From Podospora pseudocomata (lineage: Eukaryota; Ascomycota; Sordariomycetes; Sordariales; Podosporaceae): a DNA stretch of 64,000 nucleotides. Positions within the stretch are counted from its first letter, which is position 1. Every line of letters starts with the position of its first letter. Below, one piece after another: positions 1 through 11,895 of this stretch. Both the position numbers and the translations under genes were made by a program. The stretch spans positions 3,782,001-3,846,000 of the forward strand of contig NC_085891.1 in assembly GCF_035222375.1 (NCBI RefSeq), given 5' to 3'. The notes beneath the pieces are model-generated. The model ran no database searches. It saw nothing but the letters and a program-made list of their open reading frames with translations, and had not been told where the DNA came from.

Positions 1-691
1 TATGCGCGATCTCTCCCCCCCATTCGTCTCTCGTGTTAACCGTCCCGGCCGTTCTATCACCGATGTCCCTGAATAGTCCACGAATCCCGGCTTCCAAGAA
101 AGACATCTTGACCCTCAAATCTCGGGATGATCTGGCCTGGAGCTTTTTTACCATGTCATTCAGCTTGTAAAACGCGCTGGGTGGCCCTTTCTGGCTGAGC
201 TGCCTTGCAGGTAGCCATCTACTCGTCTTTGGCCTATCTCCCTCTCTTTGCGGAAGACCAAACAGCCTGCCTCGATAGGGAAGCTCATCTTGCTTGACCT
301 TTGGTGGTTCTAGCATGTTGTTCCATCCTGCCAAGAAGTTCCAGTAGACGAGCTGTAGCCAGCCCCCAAAGGTTGGCGGGACATCCTCCAAGGTTAGGGA
401 CTCGTATTTGTGAAAGGAAGAATAACATGACCAAACAATGCCTGAAAAGACGTAGTACCGAAATAGCCACGAGGTTGTGAATATGGAGGTGAACCAGTAG
501 GCCAAGACCATTCCAGCTGCGAATGTGCCGGGGGAAGGCTTAAGCCAAAGACCGACAAGAACTGGGACTGAGGCCAGTGAAAAGTCCCATATTACTTCCT
601 CCCAGCTGGTGTAGTGTTGCGGGGCGAGTGTCGTGGTTGCGGCGGTGGTTATGCCAAGGACCCAGCTAGAGGGGTGGTTGAAGGTGTACAT
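1..691 (-). CDS. N-terminal part of an unrecognised polytopic membrane protein (runs off the left edge)
   Basis: An open frame of 230 codons starts at the ATG at 691 and has no stop before the window edge, so only the N-terminus is visible. Residues about 37-50 and 57-80 are strongly hydrophobic with aromatic residues and look like two membrane segments. A polar, Pro/Lys/Arg-rich stretch follows and carries FGGWLQLVYWNFLAGWNNML. The pattern of an N-terminal membrane pair plus a tryptophan-rich loop recalls fungal wax-synthase/MBOAT-like acyltransferases, but I see no catalytic HxxxD or MBOAT histidine here, so that is only a guess. An in-frame TGA lies just upstream (701-703), which supports the chosen ATG unless an upstream exon exists. 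It lies about 300 bases downstream of the DUF2855 gene on the same strand. Confidence 0.55.
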   Translation of the reverse strand, partial: MYTFNHPSSWVLGITTAATTTLAPQHYTSWEEVIWDFSLASVPVLVGLWLKPSPGTFAAGMVLAYWFTSIFTTSWLFRYYVFSGIVWSCYSSFHKYESLTLEDVPPTFGGWLQLVYWNFLAGWNNMLEPPKVKQDELPYRGRLFGLPQREGDRPKTSRWLPARQLSQKGPPSAFYKLNDMVKKLQARSSRDLRVKMSFLEAGIRGLFRDIGDRTAGTVNTRDEWGGEIAH

Positions 692-987
692 CTTGCGCCG
701 TCATCTCCGCCGCCAATAACAGGAGAGGCGTGAAGCGTGTCTTCTGTGGCGAGTTGGATGCGATGTTGTGAAGCTCATCAAACAATTGCATGGGGTTTCA
801 AGGTTCAAGCCATGTCTCATAAAGTCATTATGTTCTAGCCATGCGTCGTCTTTGTTGGCCCAGGTGACAGTTTCTTTGTTCTCATCTACCACTACACTTG
901 CTTGGATTCAGCAAGAATCGATTCCCGCATACAGCTTGGCGCGAGATCCTTTGTTTCCACCAACGGGGATCTCCGCCATTTTCCATA

Positions 988-2226
988 CTACAGCTCAAAC
1001 ACAAGGCCAGTCTCAGGACCATAATGACCGTCTGCCAGCGCTTGCCACCCAGCCTTGTACTTCTCCAGTCCCTTCTCCCACTTGATCTCGATGGCCGGGA
1101 TGGCCCCGTCACCGGCAAACCGATGCCAGGCAGCATTTTGCGCATTGTAGTAGGCCTCCGCCGATCCAAGGTTTGCGATGCCCTTCTCCCGGATCAACCC
1201 AGCGTGGGCCTGGTAGACATTGCTGGTCGGATCCATGGCCTTCCCATATAATACCGGGGGTCGAGTAGCCGAGGGGTCAGCTCCTACCAAGAGAACAGTG
1301 ACATTATCTTCCCCAAACTTCTCGTCGAGAGCGGACGCCCAGGTATCAGCCGCTTGACCCCGGGCAGCAAAATTGACCAACACAATCTTCTGCCCCTTCT
1401 TCGCAATCCGCTCAATATCCTCAACCTGCTCATACAAAAGCACCTCATCAAACAGCCCCGTGCTCTCGCTAAACCCCTTTGACTTCTCCGACCCAACACC
1501 GATAACCTTCTCAGGCTGTTCGCCCTCCGGCCTGCCCTTCCTCAACTCATGCGCAAACGACAAGCCAGTTTTCCCAGACGGCGCCAGTAAAATCACCACG
1601 GCCCCCTTGATATCCGCCTTTTTGGCATCCCAGCCATCTCCCCCAGCGGCACCAAACGGATGCGAGGGCTTGAACCCACCCTCCCAGGCGAAAACATGCT
1701 GGTTGAGCATCCACCCCGTTTGCCAGAGGGCATAAAACAACGCACGCAACCCTTTGCTCTCGTTTGACTCGTCGCCAAAGACGTGGTAACGGTTGTAAAT
1801 CGGGTTGAGCCCCTTTCTCAACCCGTCGTCGGGCAGGACGACGTCGTAGTCACCCGGGACGTTCCCCTCTATGAGTTGGATCTCCTCAACTCTGGTGCCG
1901 ATGGGCTGGTAACCGAACAATTCTGTTCCGACGGGAAGGGAGGGGACGGTGCTCTCTACTACTTCAGAGTAGCCCCATGCTGAGATTCGGCAGTGGGTGT
2001 CGGGAGAGACCGTGGCCGGCAGAGGCCAGACGTTCCACCACGCTAGAAAGGGATTCCCACCGAGTTTGGCGTAAGTGAAAGTGTTTGTTGTGAGCGAGAT
2101 CAGACGGGTCTGGATGCGGACTGAGGATGGGGCTGTCAAAGGGGTCGAGGGCGAGGGGGCGGGGGTGAGTGATTGGGCGGTGAAGTCGGCTTTGGAGATG
2201 ATCTGGATTGCATGTGCTTCGGACAT
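988..2226 (-). CDS. DUF2855 family protein
   Basis: A single-exon frame of 412 codons. The start is set at the ATG at 2226 (MSEAHAIQII). The longer frame upstream of it reads through a T-rich leader that gives a poly-lysine run and is unlikely to be translated. The protein has the order typical of fungal and bacterial DUF2855 proteins: an N-terminal beta-rich part (YAKLGGNPFLAWW, FGYQPIGTRVE), a middle part with GDYDVVLPDDGLRKGLNPIYNRY, and a C-terminal Rossmann-like half (GAVVILLAPSGKTGLSFAHE, VLLVGADPSATRPP). The fold is distantly like that of medium-chain quinone-oxidoreductase-type proteins. The biochemical role of the family is not established and I assign none. Length agrees with the family (about 370-420 residues). 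Codon use is normal and no intron is needed. Confidence 0.88.
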   Translation of the reverse strand: MSEAHAIQIISKADFTAQSLTPAPSPSTPLTAPSSVRIQTRLISLTTNTFTYAKLGGNPFLAWWNVWPLPATVSPDTHCRISAWGYSEVVESTVPSLPVGTELFGYQPIGTRVEEIQLIEGNVPGDYDVVLPDDGLRKGLNPIYNRYHVFGDESNESKGLRALFYALWQTGWMLNQHVFAWEGGFKPSHPFGAAGGDGWDAKKADIKGAVVILLAPSGKTGLSFAHELRKGRPEGEQPEKVIGVGSEKSKGFSESTGLFDEVLLYEQVEDIERIAKKGQKIVLVNFAARGQAADTWASALDEKFGEDNVTVLLVGADPSATRPPVLYGKAMDPTSNVYQAHAGLIREKGIANLGSAEAYYNAQNAAWHRFAGDGAIPAIEIKWEKGLEKYKAGWQALADGHYGPETGLVFEL

Positions 2227-4999
2227 CTTGGGCTGAATTTGGCTCGGGGTTTTTTTTTTTTTTTGGGTGTGTATTTCCTGAGCTTTTCTTGTGAGTTGAT
2301 TCGAGTCTGATAAGTCGATGCTTTTTCCTGCTTGGTGATTAGAATCCAGAGAAGAGCCAAGATTTTGAAGCTGACATGAGTCGTTGGTGGGGACGGTCAG
2401 TTCCACTGCGGTAACAAGGCCTTTACATCCGCTATGTCCGGAAATTCAGCTGGTTGATTACAAATGATCTAAATGGGTGCAAAAGATATTTCGAACCTCC
2501 CTGGACTTGTCGAGCTTTTGTTCGATGCACAGAACTGCACATCTTGCTTGCGGACGCGCGATCTGCGTGCTTGCACCACCTCTTGGTGTTTCCATTCAAA
2601 ATGTGCAAAACTCTGGGTTAGGGTTGTCCTCGATTTCCAGTGGTTCGATGCGCTAGACAACTAGGCATTTTACCATCACTCACCACCACCTGACTAGCAG
2701 CTGACTAGCAGCTGGCCGAGCATTTGACTTTCTGGTGTATAAAATAGATACGAGTCAGCAGCCTGTAGGATATAAGATGTGATGGTCTTGGCTTTTGACG
2801 CTTTCGTTGGGTCTGATAGTTAGGTAGCGAGAGGGCATATTAGTAGGTTGTCGGAAAAATACTTAGATAGATAGGTGTCAACTGTTGGTGTTGCTCAAAA
2901 GAATGTTGATAAGGCCTGTTTTCTGTTTGAAAGGGTGTAAGTTGATAGTCTTCATGCATATTACTCATTTGCAGTACCAATTACCAGGTAGTTTATCCAC
3001 GACGTGCTATATCATCCCTTCTTCAAGGCAAACATCGTAGATCTTCATTACAGGTTATCCAAACAAGCTTTTGATATTCCACAAAGCCCTGACACTTGCT
3101 TTGAAATCCTTGTTATTATTACACTATCATTGTTCAACGTACCACTAACAGATCAGAGATAACGACACGTCAGGCGTAACGGAAGCACGTCATGAGTAAA
3201 AGAATAGAGAAAATTACCATGAATAAAAAGGCTTAAAGATGCTTGAGAACCCACTGGGATGTCAAATAGACTTTTAGTCATACAATAGCCCTTGAAAGAT
3301 GGCCTAAGGCTTTCAGCATTTCCCATCAGCATTTCTACAACATGATGGCTTTCATTGTGCCGAACGTTTCAGATTTTCTAGACTTCAACTACAACCACAT
3401 CAAACGGATGCATATATCATACACCAAGAATATCTTCTTGAAGCGGGATCGTCGGCCCGACTCAGTTCACCGGCAGGCAAGACAATACACCCCTAGACGC
3501 GCTTCTGCCAGAGTTTTGCCTCATAGTGTCGTATTGACAGGAGAAAGGTGCACCTGTAGCATAGGACCTGCATACCGGTCCTTCCCTTCCATCAATCAGT
3601 GAACAGTGGTCCTGATCTTCTCAAGTCCTGGTTCGGTCGCTTGTTCACCGAGTCGCTCGCTTACTGTTCTCATCCCGTCCCTCCGATTCGTAGAAGTCTT
3701 CAACTAGACCTCGCCTACTCGTCGGCTCCATCTGCTGCAGCACTCCAAAGCTCTTCACCCGTAATGACAGGATCTTCCGGAGTAAATGCGCTTTCCCAAG
3801 GAAAGATCATCCTTTTCCCGCTGCACACCACTCGAGCGTCATGGTGGCCAAGAAAATAGTACACGGAGCCAAAGGTGATCTGCCGGCCATTCCCCTCCAT
3901 CCCATTTTGGTCTTTAGTCTAGGTTCTCGGTCGGTTGACCATCCATCGACCTCCTCGCATGGTTTCAGGAGGTGTACCCTCACTGCAGAAACAGACAGCA
4001 CACAACCAGATATGTTAAAAGCAGATTCTGCACTGCACTTACCATTGCATGCCAATCTCCTTTTTTCCACATGAAACCTTTGCCTGCCAAAAAGTAAAAA
4101 ACCTGGAAATTCCAGTCTTCTTCAATGGTTCTTTTTCAGCCACACCCAGAGAACTCGATCTTCATATGTCATCACCCGCTTACTTACCCAATGCAACTCT
4201 TGATAATGCATATCTTTTTTTCCTGCAAAGTCAGCACTTAATGGATATGTTCCAGTCTTGGAAGCACAGGATACGGTAATGATCATCACTACCATCTCAC
4301 CTCACCCGCCCACCCGGGTCGCATCAACCGCGGCCTGATTCTCGTGTGACCGACTCGGTATCTCCCGCAAAGAAATCTGACAGTCCGCGCCGCAACAGTC
4401 TACTGTGCTTTGCGGGGTAAGAAAAGAGGTTGGGATTCGCGATGGATGGATCGATCCCAGCAGCTCATCAGGGTTCTCACTCAGCAGGCATCTTGCTAAT
4501 CTCAGGGGTCAATCGTCAGTTCATATCAGGAAAATCCATCGACAATCATTTGAGCAAGGGGAACCTGCAATGACCCCTGGCACCAGACCTCCGGTGCGCT
4601 TTCCATGCCGTCTCCGAGACCCGGGGAGTGGCTCTATCTATGACAATGCCATTTATTCGCTTTCGCCTCTGCATTCACATTACGTTACATTTTTCCATGT
4701 CACAAGTGGATCTTGAACGCCAGTCATCACCGTTGCATTTCTTCAAGTGTTTTTTTTCCCATGAAGCAAAAGAAATGAGAAGCCTGCTGCATAGCTGTAT
4801 CAACATGTGCTCATACTTTTGCTGATTCGTCCAAAAGAGCGGGTATCACCATGTGAATGTATCTAAACGACAGGACTAGTAGGTATAAAGTGTGTATGTG
4901 TATGTGGTATCCAGAAAGAACCAGAAATTGCGTGGCCTTCATGTATTTATATCCACCCTCAAAATAGTAAAAGAAGAGAAAAGAAAAAAAATCAACTTT
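2227..4999. other. Intergenic region, 2.8 kb, no supported gene
   Basis: Upstream of the DUF2855 gene and downstream of the MFS transporter. It holds a T-run at about 2250-2265 in the DUF2855 leader and a short direct repeat of the unit gactagcagct near 2692-2714. The part from about 2700 to 3400 is richer in A+T than the flanking genes. Open frames here are short, lack splice-linked partners and read as low-complexity peptides. I found no tRNA-like fold and no repeat-element ends. Confidence 0.6.
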
Positions 5000-6814
5000 T
5001 TAGTAAGAGTAGCGGAACCCCTTGTTCTCCTTGTCCGTCATGCGGGTCCACACTTCGGGCGACATGAAGGCGTCCTCATTCTCGTTGTCGGCGCGGTTAT
5101 TTCGCTTCTTGTTTTGCCAGACATAGTAAAGGAAGAGGACAAAGGTGACGAGCGCGCAGCCGGCCTGGGTACCCATGACGGCGAGCTTGGCAGGGCGGTA
5201 GTCGGGGGCATCACGAGCCTGGAAGGTCTGGGGGCCGATGATGTTGCCGAGGGAGAAGGACCCGCTGATGATGGCGGCAGCGAAGGCGCGCTTGGTCGCA
5301 CCGGCAATGTTGGCGACAGTCCAGTTGTAGAAGATGGCGAGGGGGGCCACAACGGCGTTGACGAGGTAGATACCGGCCAGGATACCGTTGGTGTTGTCCT
5401 TGGGTAAGAAACTCATGAGTCCGCCCCCCACAATGGCTGGGAGAATGCAGATGATAATCCAGGCCCAGCGGTGGGACTGGAAACGGATGCCCCATCCGAC
5501 CAGCAGGGTGAAGAAGATGCTCACGACACCAGAAGGTGTGTTCATAAGGGCAGCCTTCTTGGAGTCATAGCCGGGAAGGTTGCGGATGAGAGTGGCCGAA
5601 TAAGTGGTGACAACACCGCTGGAGACGGAGAGCTAAGAAAATGTTAGCAACTCTTCACCGCAACCTAAGCACAGTAGCGAGGTATGGCTTACCAAGATGA
5701 CAGCGAGGAGCAGGAGATACACCTGGGGATCAGTCAAGGCTTCCAAGATTTCCTTTCCGCGGAACTTGCGGTTCTCAACACCAGTCTGGTTGACACTGAC
5801 GTGCTTCAACAGGGCAACCTTCTCATTGTCAGACATCCACTTAGCCTGCATAGGGGTGTCAGGAAGAAAGATGATGACGCAAGAGCCGACGACGACGGTG
5901 ACCAGACCGAGAGTCAAAAACATGGTGCGCCATCCAGAGAGACGAGCGTCGGGGCCCATGTGCTGGAAGCCAAACGACACAAGACCACCGATGATCTGAC
6001 CGAGACCCAGACCAAGATACCAGAAGGAGAAGCGCGGCGCAGACTCGGATTTAGTGTACCACATACTGCTGATAATCATCAAACTTGGTGCAATCGTTGC
6101 CTCGAAGATACCCAGGAAGATGCGGGAGACAAGGAGAGTCTGATAGTTGGTGGCCGCGGCACCGCAGGCGGTAGCGGTACCCCAGAGGATCACATTGAGG
6201 CCGAGCCATTTTGCGGCAGGAACGGCTTGAAGGAACCAAACTGTAAAGTCGTGCTGTTAGTTGTGAAAGATGCAGCAGTTGTGATGCCTTGTGAGTAGGA
6301 CAAGATGCAAGGGCTGCTTACTGTTGGGAATCTCGAAGCAAAGTAAAGCGACAAACAGAAAAGTTGCTGTGTTACTGAAGTCATTCCCTCCCATATTGAG
6401 GTCTTTTTGCAATCCCATTACGTTGGCGTACTTGAGGTAGTTAGCTGGCTGCATGTGGTGACTTGTGGGGTGATGCCGTGCGTCGTGGGCCGCGGCACAA
6501 ACATCAACACGTGTGGGGGCATGAAAACGTACATTGAGAATGACCTTGTCCAGAAACTGGAGGGTATAGCACAAGAACATCAAGGGGACGATGCGGAAGT
6601 CGATTCTTCTTCGCAGGGCCGCGAGGTCCACGTACTCGCCGGTGTCATTGGCATTGTCTCTGTGTTGTTCGAGGAACTTCCAGGCGAGATCAACACCACC
6701 ACCGTTGGAGGCGGCATCCGAGTCGACAGAACGAACGACCTCGGGACCGTGCTCCTTGACGTCCTTGGTGGAACTCTTGGAGTCCTTGATGCTGCCCTTC
6801 TCTGAGGACGACAT
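5000..6814 (-). CDS. MFS transporter, allantoate permease (Dal5/anion:cation symporter) type
   Basis: Four exons: 6533-6814, 6322-6430, 5693-6240 and 5000-5632, giving 523 residues. Introns start GTACGT, GTAAGC and GTAAGC. The protein begins with a hydrophilic Ser/Asp-rich tail, then RRIDFRIVPLMFLCYTLQFLDKVILN (membrane segment 1, the usual Dal5-family opening) and YANVMGL. Segments follow with LLVSRIFLGIFEATIAPSL, the family's motif around RxxLGxxEA, and WYTKSE. About twelve membrane segments are expected. Members import anionic organic solutes such as allantoate, nicotinate, pantothenate or dipeptides across the plasma membrane with protons, and the substrate cannot be told from sequence. 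The second exon could start at the AAG|TAC acceptor (chosen, because it restores the conserved junction LN-YA) or 18 bases earlier at CAG|CCA, also in frame. It is divergent from the Pth11-like gene at 8242. Confidence 0.92.
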
Positions 6815-8241
6815 GGTGGATGAGTGTGTGAGAGGGAGAGAAAGGGAAGTGATGAGCAATCTGGCAGAGACAGAAGGCTCGAGGAAGAATGCAAGAAGAA
6901 GGGGGGGAAGCGGGAGGGATCGGCCTAGCGGGACCGAGAGGGTGCCACTGTGCAGTGCCGAAGAGGAAAGGGTGAGGGCGGGATTTCTTCAGGAAGGAGA
7001 GAAGATCAACCGCTGAAAATGAAACATGGCACGCTCTCTCTCCCTCTCACTCTGGAGCGAGGTGCGATGTCTTTAAAAACGGCATGTTCGCCATGCAGTT
7101 GGTTCCCCCCGGTGCTGCTCCAACATATTGGACATGGGGACCGACATTGCAGGACGAGACGTCTGGATGCAGCTGATTCGATAGAGGCTTCGAAATGGGA
7201 AATAGCTGCAACAGTAACACGCACAGTGTCTCCTGTGGGGGTCAATGTATGCGGAATCTGGAGCGGAACAAGGGGTGTTTACCCTGGCGCCACCGCCAAG
7301 AGGGGTGCTCTCTGCTGGACGGAACACCTCCCCGGCTGCATCTCGAGCCAGTGCCGAGACGGCACAGCAAGAGATATTTGCTCTGCAACCTCTGCGACCC
7401 CGACACAGCGGCTGCCAGGTTACATCGCTACCATCAAACTATGTCAACCACACCCAATCACCCCATGCTGTATCTACAGAAGAGAAGTTCCTGCAGACCA
7501 CCACCACCCTGGCCTCCAGAAATACACTGGAAACACCGACGGACCTTTTGCGACCTGCATATTGTTCGCAGGGGAATCCAGGACGCGAACTCGGCCGGGG
7601 AGGGTGGGCTACCATTGGGATTTCTATTGCCTTCAGCCTGCAGTCATCAGGAGCGGCCGTCAATGCAGTTGACATTCAAGCAAGGGCAAGGGCAGGCAGG
7701 GCCTGGTCGTGGTCTCTCTCTCTCAGACTCCCTCGCAACTTGGATGACAGGGAGGGAGTGCGTGTTTCGATGCAAGGGACACACTCTCCGGAGGCATCGA
7801 ACCTTCTTCTCCGTCTCGGATGTTCTTATCATGCTCTCCCACGGTTCCCACGCTGACCCCTGAGATGACGAGATGATGCTTTATGGTCGCGAGACGGTTG
7901 ACCGTTGTTGATGGCTGTACCGTTGACCAGAGGCACCGAGAAGACAACGACGGTGTAACCTTGGGTGTTTCTGGCAGCCCATGGGGATGTGAGGGGGTTT
8001 TTTCGATTGACCTTTAAACATAATCGATCTTGCTCCTCGATGGGGAATCTCACGGCTGATCTCCCGTCGGACCCTTCACTTCTCGCTATCCTCATTCCAG
8101 CAGCTTGAGCTGCCGATCAGTCTGCCTCACTTCGCCAGACTCCCCAAACTCCCCCCGGTTCCGCTGTTCTTTCACCCGTTCGTTCCCCAGCGTCATTGGG
8201 AAAAGCAACCGCCGTCAAGTAGACACTGGCTGTCGTACAAA
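6815..8241. promoter_or_regulatory. Divergent intergenic region between MFS transporter and Pth11-like receptor genes
   Basis: 1.4 kb with both flanking genes transcribed outward, so it must carry two promoters. I see CT-rich and GA-rich leader tracts next to each start (6815-6900 and 8080-8240). No TATA box stands out. Overlapping open frames in several phases between 7000 and 7860 are GC-rich chance frames without domain similarity. Confidence 0.5.
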
Positions 8242-9441
8242 ATGGTTTGGGTCGACAACGCAACACCGGAGGTGGACGCCATTTCCCAGTGGAGGACCAT
8301 CGTCACCATCTGCGCCGTCCTCTCGTTTTTCTCCGTCGTTATTGTCTCAGCCCGGTTATGGATTCGCGACAAAAACCATGGCCTCGCCGCCGATGACTGG
8401 ATGTCAGCCATTTCCATGGTGTTTGGACTGCTTTATTCGATCCTCTGCATCGTCCGTACGTGGTGCTTTCCCACTGCCCCTTGAGCTTCATGTGAGACCG
8501 AGACTGACTCGTATGGCTTGCGTATAGAAACGAGATATGGCCTCGGGTTACCGATCGCTCTCCGCCCCAAAGAGAACCTGCTTCCCTACAGCCGCAGCAA
8601 CTTTGCTGGTCGCCCCATCTATCAGATGGGCATCAGCTTCTTCAAAGTGGCCTTGTTGATCAGTTATCTCCGACTTTTCAAGGGCACAAACCACCTCTGG
8701 TACCGAAGGGTTGTCTGGATCGCCATGTTCTTTGTCGTGGCCGGCCACTTGGGATGCTCGCTCACGCTGATCTTTGCATGCAACCCCGTTCACAAATCAT
8801 GGGATCCCAGGGTCGACGGAAAATGCCTGGCGCCAGGACCGTCATTCACAGCCTATGCCATCGTCACGATTATTTCTGATGTCATCGTCGCCATCATTCC
8901 TATCCCTGTGCTCCTCCAGCTCAAGGTCAGCAGGGGCAAGAAAATCGGTCTCATCGTCATCTTCTTGCTCGGCCTCTTTACCACGCTTTGCTCCGTCTTC
9001 CGGTACATGCAAATCGACAATATCCAAAACGGGGATGGTAATTCTACCATGCTCATTGTCTGGGGGGTCATTGAGTTCAACGTGGGCAACATGGTTTCTT
9101 CTCTCCCTTTCCTGGCGCCTATCTTCCTCCGAAAGGCCAAGGAGTACACCAGCAAGTACTCTGGTGGCAGTGGCAATGGTTACCCCAGCGCCGGGGGCAG
9201 CAATGGCCGCAAGTTGGGCGGCGGCAAGTCTGGCAGCGATGCCTACAAACTCAGCAACATTTCGAGTGGGTTGGGTCGCAAGGGCACTTTCATCTCATCC
9301 AAAGGACATCCCGGTCATAGTATGGGCAGCGAGGAGAACATCCTCAAGGACAGCCCCGATGGATCCATCATGAAGAGTGTCACCTACAGTGTGCATGTCG
9401 ATGAGAGTGAGCGACGCACTCAACGTGGGGACAGAGACTAA
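8242..9441 (+). CDS. Pth11-like integral membrane protein (fungal rhodopsin-fold domain)
   Basis: Two exons, 8242-8455 and 8528-9441 (intron GTACGT...TAG, 72 bases), 375 residues. It shows the fungal rhodopsin-domain layout: an extracellular N-terminus, membrane segment 1 from about residue 18, a basic loop, then the hallmark DDW (residues 51-53) at the start of segment 2. YGLG, the FKVALLISYLRLF segment, CNPVHKSWDP in the extracellular loop, and ISDVIVAIIPIPVLLQLKV follow. About seven membrane segments fit, ending near residue 290. The C-terminal tail is Gly/Ser-rich and presumably cytoplasmic. The family includes Magnaporthe Pth11, a receptor-like protein sensing surfaces or small molecules. 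Most members, including this one, have no known ligand. No CFEM cysteine domain is present at the N-terminus. Confidence 0.9.
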
Positions 9442-10503
9442 TTTGGGATATTCGAGCTTTGGTGGAGTCACAACCATCAACTAGATCTAGATGACGCTGA
9501 GACGACGCGGGATAGGGTTGGAAAACTAGGTAGGCGTCAGGGAGCGAAACCTTTGCTTCTGGGAACTTTTGGACATGACTTTTGGGACTGCGGATACCAG
9601 AAAAAACAGACTTGTATTTTTTATTCGACTTATGAGCGATGTATTTTTACACAACTAAGATATGGCACAGGGCTCAGAAAGAGACCCTTTGCACACCGAT
9701 CAATGAAAACTTCAAATTGTGACTTTGTATCCTGGACCGACCGTAACCGGGTTTCACATGCCACGCGCGTTTTTCAAACACACCTGGGTACTTCAAAACC
9801 TCCAGCATTGCTTGTTTAACGCACCAGGTTGATTGTAACATTGACCAATGTCATTAATATCATTATCGGTCATCTTTCAAGGAGGACTCTACCTCGACTT
9901 GTACAACCTCAAACACCACATAGACTCTGCAAAAAAAAAAAAAAAAAAAAACCACCAAAAAAAACCGAAAAAAAAAACGAAAAAAAAAAAAGAAAAACAA
10001 AAGAAAACCCAAAATAAAGAAAAAAGAATTTACCTTCGAAACAAACATCTGACACCTTCATCCATGCGATCCAATCACGATCTCGTACCTGCCATTCTTC
10101 AAGATTCGACATCGCCCCCCTATCCTTGTTCTTACACCAAAAAACTCCACCACTGCACTTCCCGCCTCTCCCCGCGCGATTTTTCCACTCCACCTCCCCT
10201 TTTCTCATTTGCCCCCCTCCGAAACGTTTCGTATCCACAGAGTCCACATTCAACGTCAACACGAACCACAGCTTAATTCAACGCAGCAGTCAGTCGCAAG
10301 CAAAGCCCAGGTTGTCAAAATTGCTACTGTAGCAGTGACATATCAGGATTTTTTTTTGGGAATTTTTTTACAGGTTGGATTTCGGTGTTGTGGAAACTGC
10401 AACTGTGACACCCACCATTTGTTTTTTTTTCTTTTCTTTTCTTTTGTTTTACTTGTGCTATGCAATGTACGAGGCGACATCCAACTCAGCGGAGTGTGCT
10501 GTT
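9442..10503. other. Convergent intergenic region with A-rich low-complexity tract
   Basis: The 3' ends of the Pth11-like gene (+) and the FAD monooxygenase (-) face each other here. It contains the A-rich tract listed separately and short T-rich tracts near 10350-10445, as expected for 3' untranslated regions. No supported gene. Confidence 0.5.
9931..10027. repeat. A-rich low-complexity tract
   Basis: About 97 bases that are almost entirely A on the + strand, broken by isolated C and G. It lies between two convergent genes. It lacks the flanking element body or target-site duplication that a retroposed tail would have, so I treat it as simple low-complexity sequence. Confidence 0.85.
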
Positions 10504-11895
10504 CTAGACAATCAACTTCATGGTTCCCTCATCAAACCCCACGTTCATCGCCCTCTTGCTGAGAAGTGGACTCGCCGGCCCAATCTTTTCCCATTCGTGA
10601 GCATCCAGGCAGGCCTGTCTCGAAGCAAGTACGGCGGGTCTCGTTCTCGCCACCGCTTTGTCTTCGTAGCCGTCAAGTGCAACCCTCATGTCTGTCGGGG
10701 ATCCATCGAGGTGGGGGATGACAGTGTCGACAAACTCTTTGACGTCAATGATGGCGTGGTTGGCGCCTTCTCCTCTGTCTGTTTATTGTCAGCTAGGGTG
10801 GATGAGATAGGGGTGGGAAGAGCAACATACACATGGCCATCGGGTGAAGAGCATCTCCCATCAGGACAACCTTGCCAGTCGTCCGAAGGTCCTTTGGGGG
10901 AGGCCAGTCGTACAAGTCCAGGCATTTCACCTCGGTCGTCTGCTCAGGGATTGTCATGGCGAGGGACCGGAACGGCTCGGCCCATGTTGACGCAAAAGCC
11001 TTGATCAACTTGATGCTGTCAAGATTCGTCTCTGGATATGTGATCGGGGCGGCAGAGTTGAAGAAATTGTCCCGAACAGGCCATGAGACGACAATCTGGC
11101 AGGTGTAGGTGTCCCTGCCTGTGCCGTTTCCAGGGGCATCGAGTGCTTTGGTACCTGTTGTTAGCTTTGTGTGACACCACTCTCAGGGTCAAAAAAAAAG
11201 GGGCACTCACTGCTAAAGTAAACAAACGTATCATTCTCTGACGCGGCTCCCTGGAGGAAATACGGATCGAGCTTTCTCAGCGGCTCGATCTCTCCAGGCG
11301 TGCACTCAACCTTGACACCCATCAACCGGACCGGAATCTTGAACTTTTCGCTGTCGGGGAACAGCACCTGTCTCAGCCGTGAACTCCCGCCATCACAAGC
11401 AACAACCAAACTTCCCTCCTCCGACACTGTCCCATCCTCAAAATGAACTCTCACCGAACCGTCCTGCTCATCCGTTTCGAACTTGCCGGTAGCGCCCTTT
11501 CCGAATTGGATATCCAACCCAGTGGCCAGTAACCGTCGAAACTTATCCCTGCTCACTCTGATACGCTGAGACTCATCCGCGTTTGGGGTGGAGGCCTTCA
11601 GCTCACCAGTGCTGAGGTCGTAAAAGGGAAACGTCGAAGGCCGCCCTTCTTCCACGGCGGACCGGTCGACATAGGCCTCTGGGAGACGGGAGACAAGATC
11701 GTCAGGAAGAAGAGACCGGACAGCGGGCAGTGACCAATGAAGGGTGAGGCCCCAGCCGAGACCGCGGGTGTCCAAGTCCGAGTCGCGCTCGTAGAGGCGG
11801 AAGGGGATGGACGACTTGCGGAGGTGCTGGGCCAGGAGGAGGCCGCTTATCCCCGAGCCCACGATCAGGATGGGTTTCTGGTTGGTGCTGTCCAT
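10504..11895 (-). CDS. FAD-dependent monooxygenase (PHBH-type, salicylate-hydroxylase-like)
   Basis: Three exons, 11211-11895, 10831-11154 and 10504-10778, giving 427 residues. The N-terminus carries the dinucleotide-binding motif GSGISG (residues 13-18) in a beta-alpha-beta unit. VACDGGSSRLR matches the conserved DG motif region. The FAD ribityl-binding GD motif is at residues 328-329 (VLMGDALHPM), completed across intron 2 by MYRGEGANHAI. Splicing of intron 2 at ATGT|GTATGT and CAG|ACAGAGG is the choice that gives this conserved junction. Such enzymes hydroxylate aromatic or polyketide-like substrates with NAD(P)H and O2. The substrate is unknown, and no neighbouring biosynthetic genes suggest one. 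There is no signal peptide, so a cytosolic location is likely. Confidence 0.9.

Noticed and set aside
2136-2406. Upstream ATG at 2406 for the DUF2855 gene
   Set aside because: The 60 extra residues cross a T-run that encodes poly-lysine and do not resemble the family. The ATG at 2226 starts just before the conserved part.
7195-7863. Three overlapping long + strand frames in the divergent promoter region
   Set aside because: All three phases are open over the same stretch, which shows GC bias rather than coding. No domain and no splice partners.
9931-10027. A-rich tract as a possible retroposon tail
   Set aside because: No element body upstream and no target-site duplication. It is simple low-complexity sequence between convergent genes.
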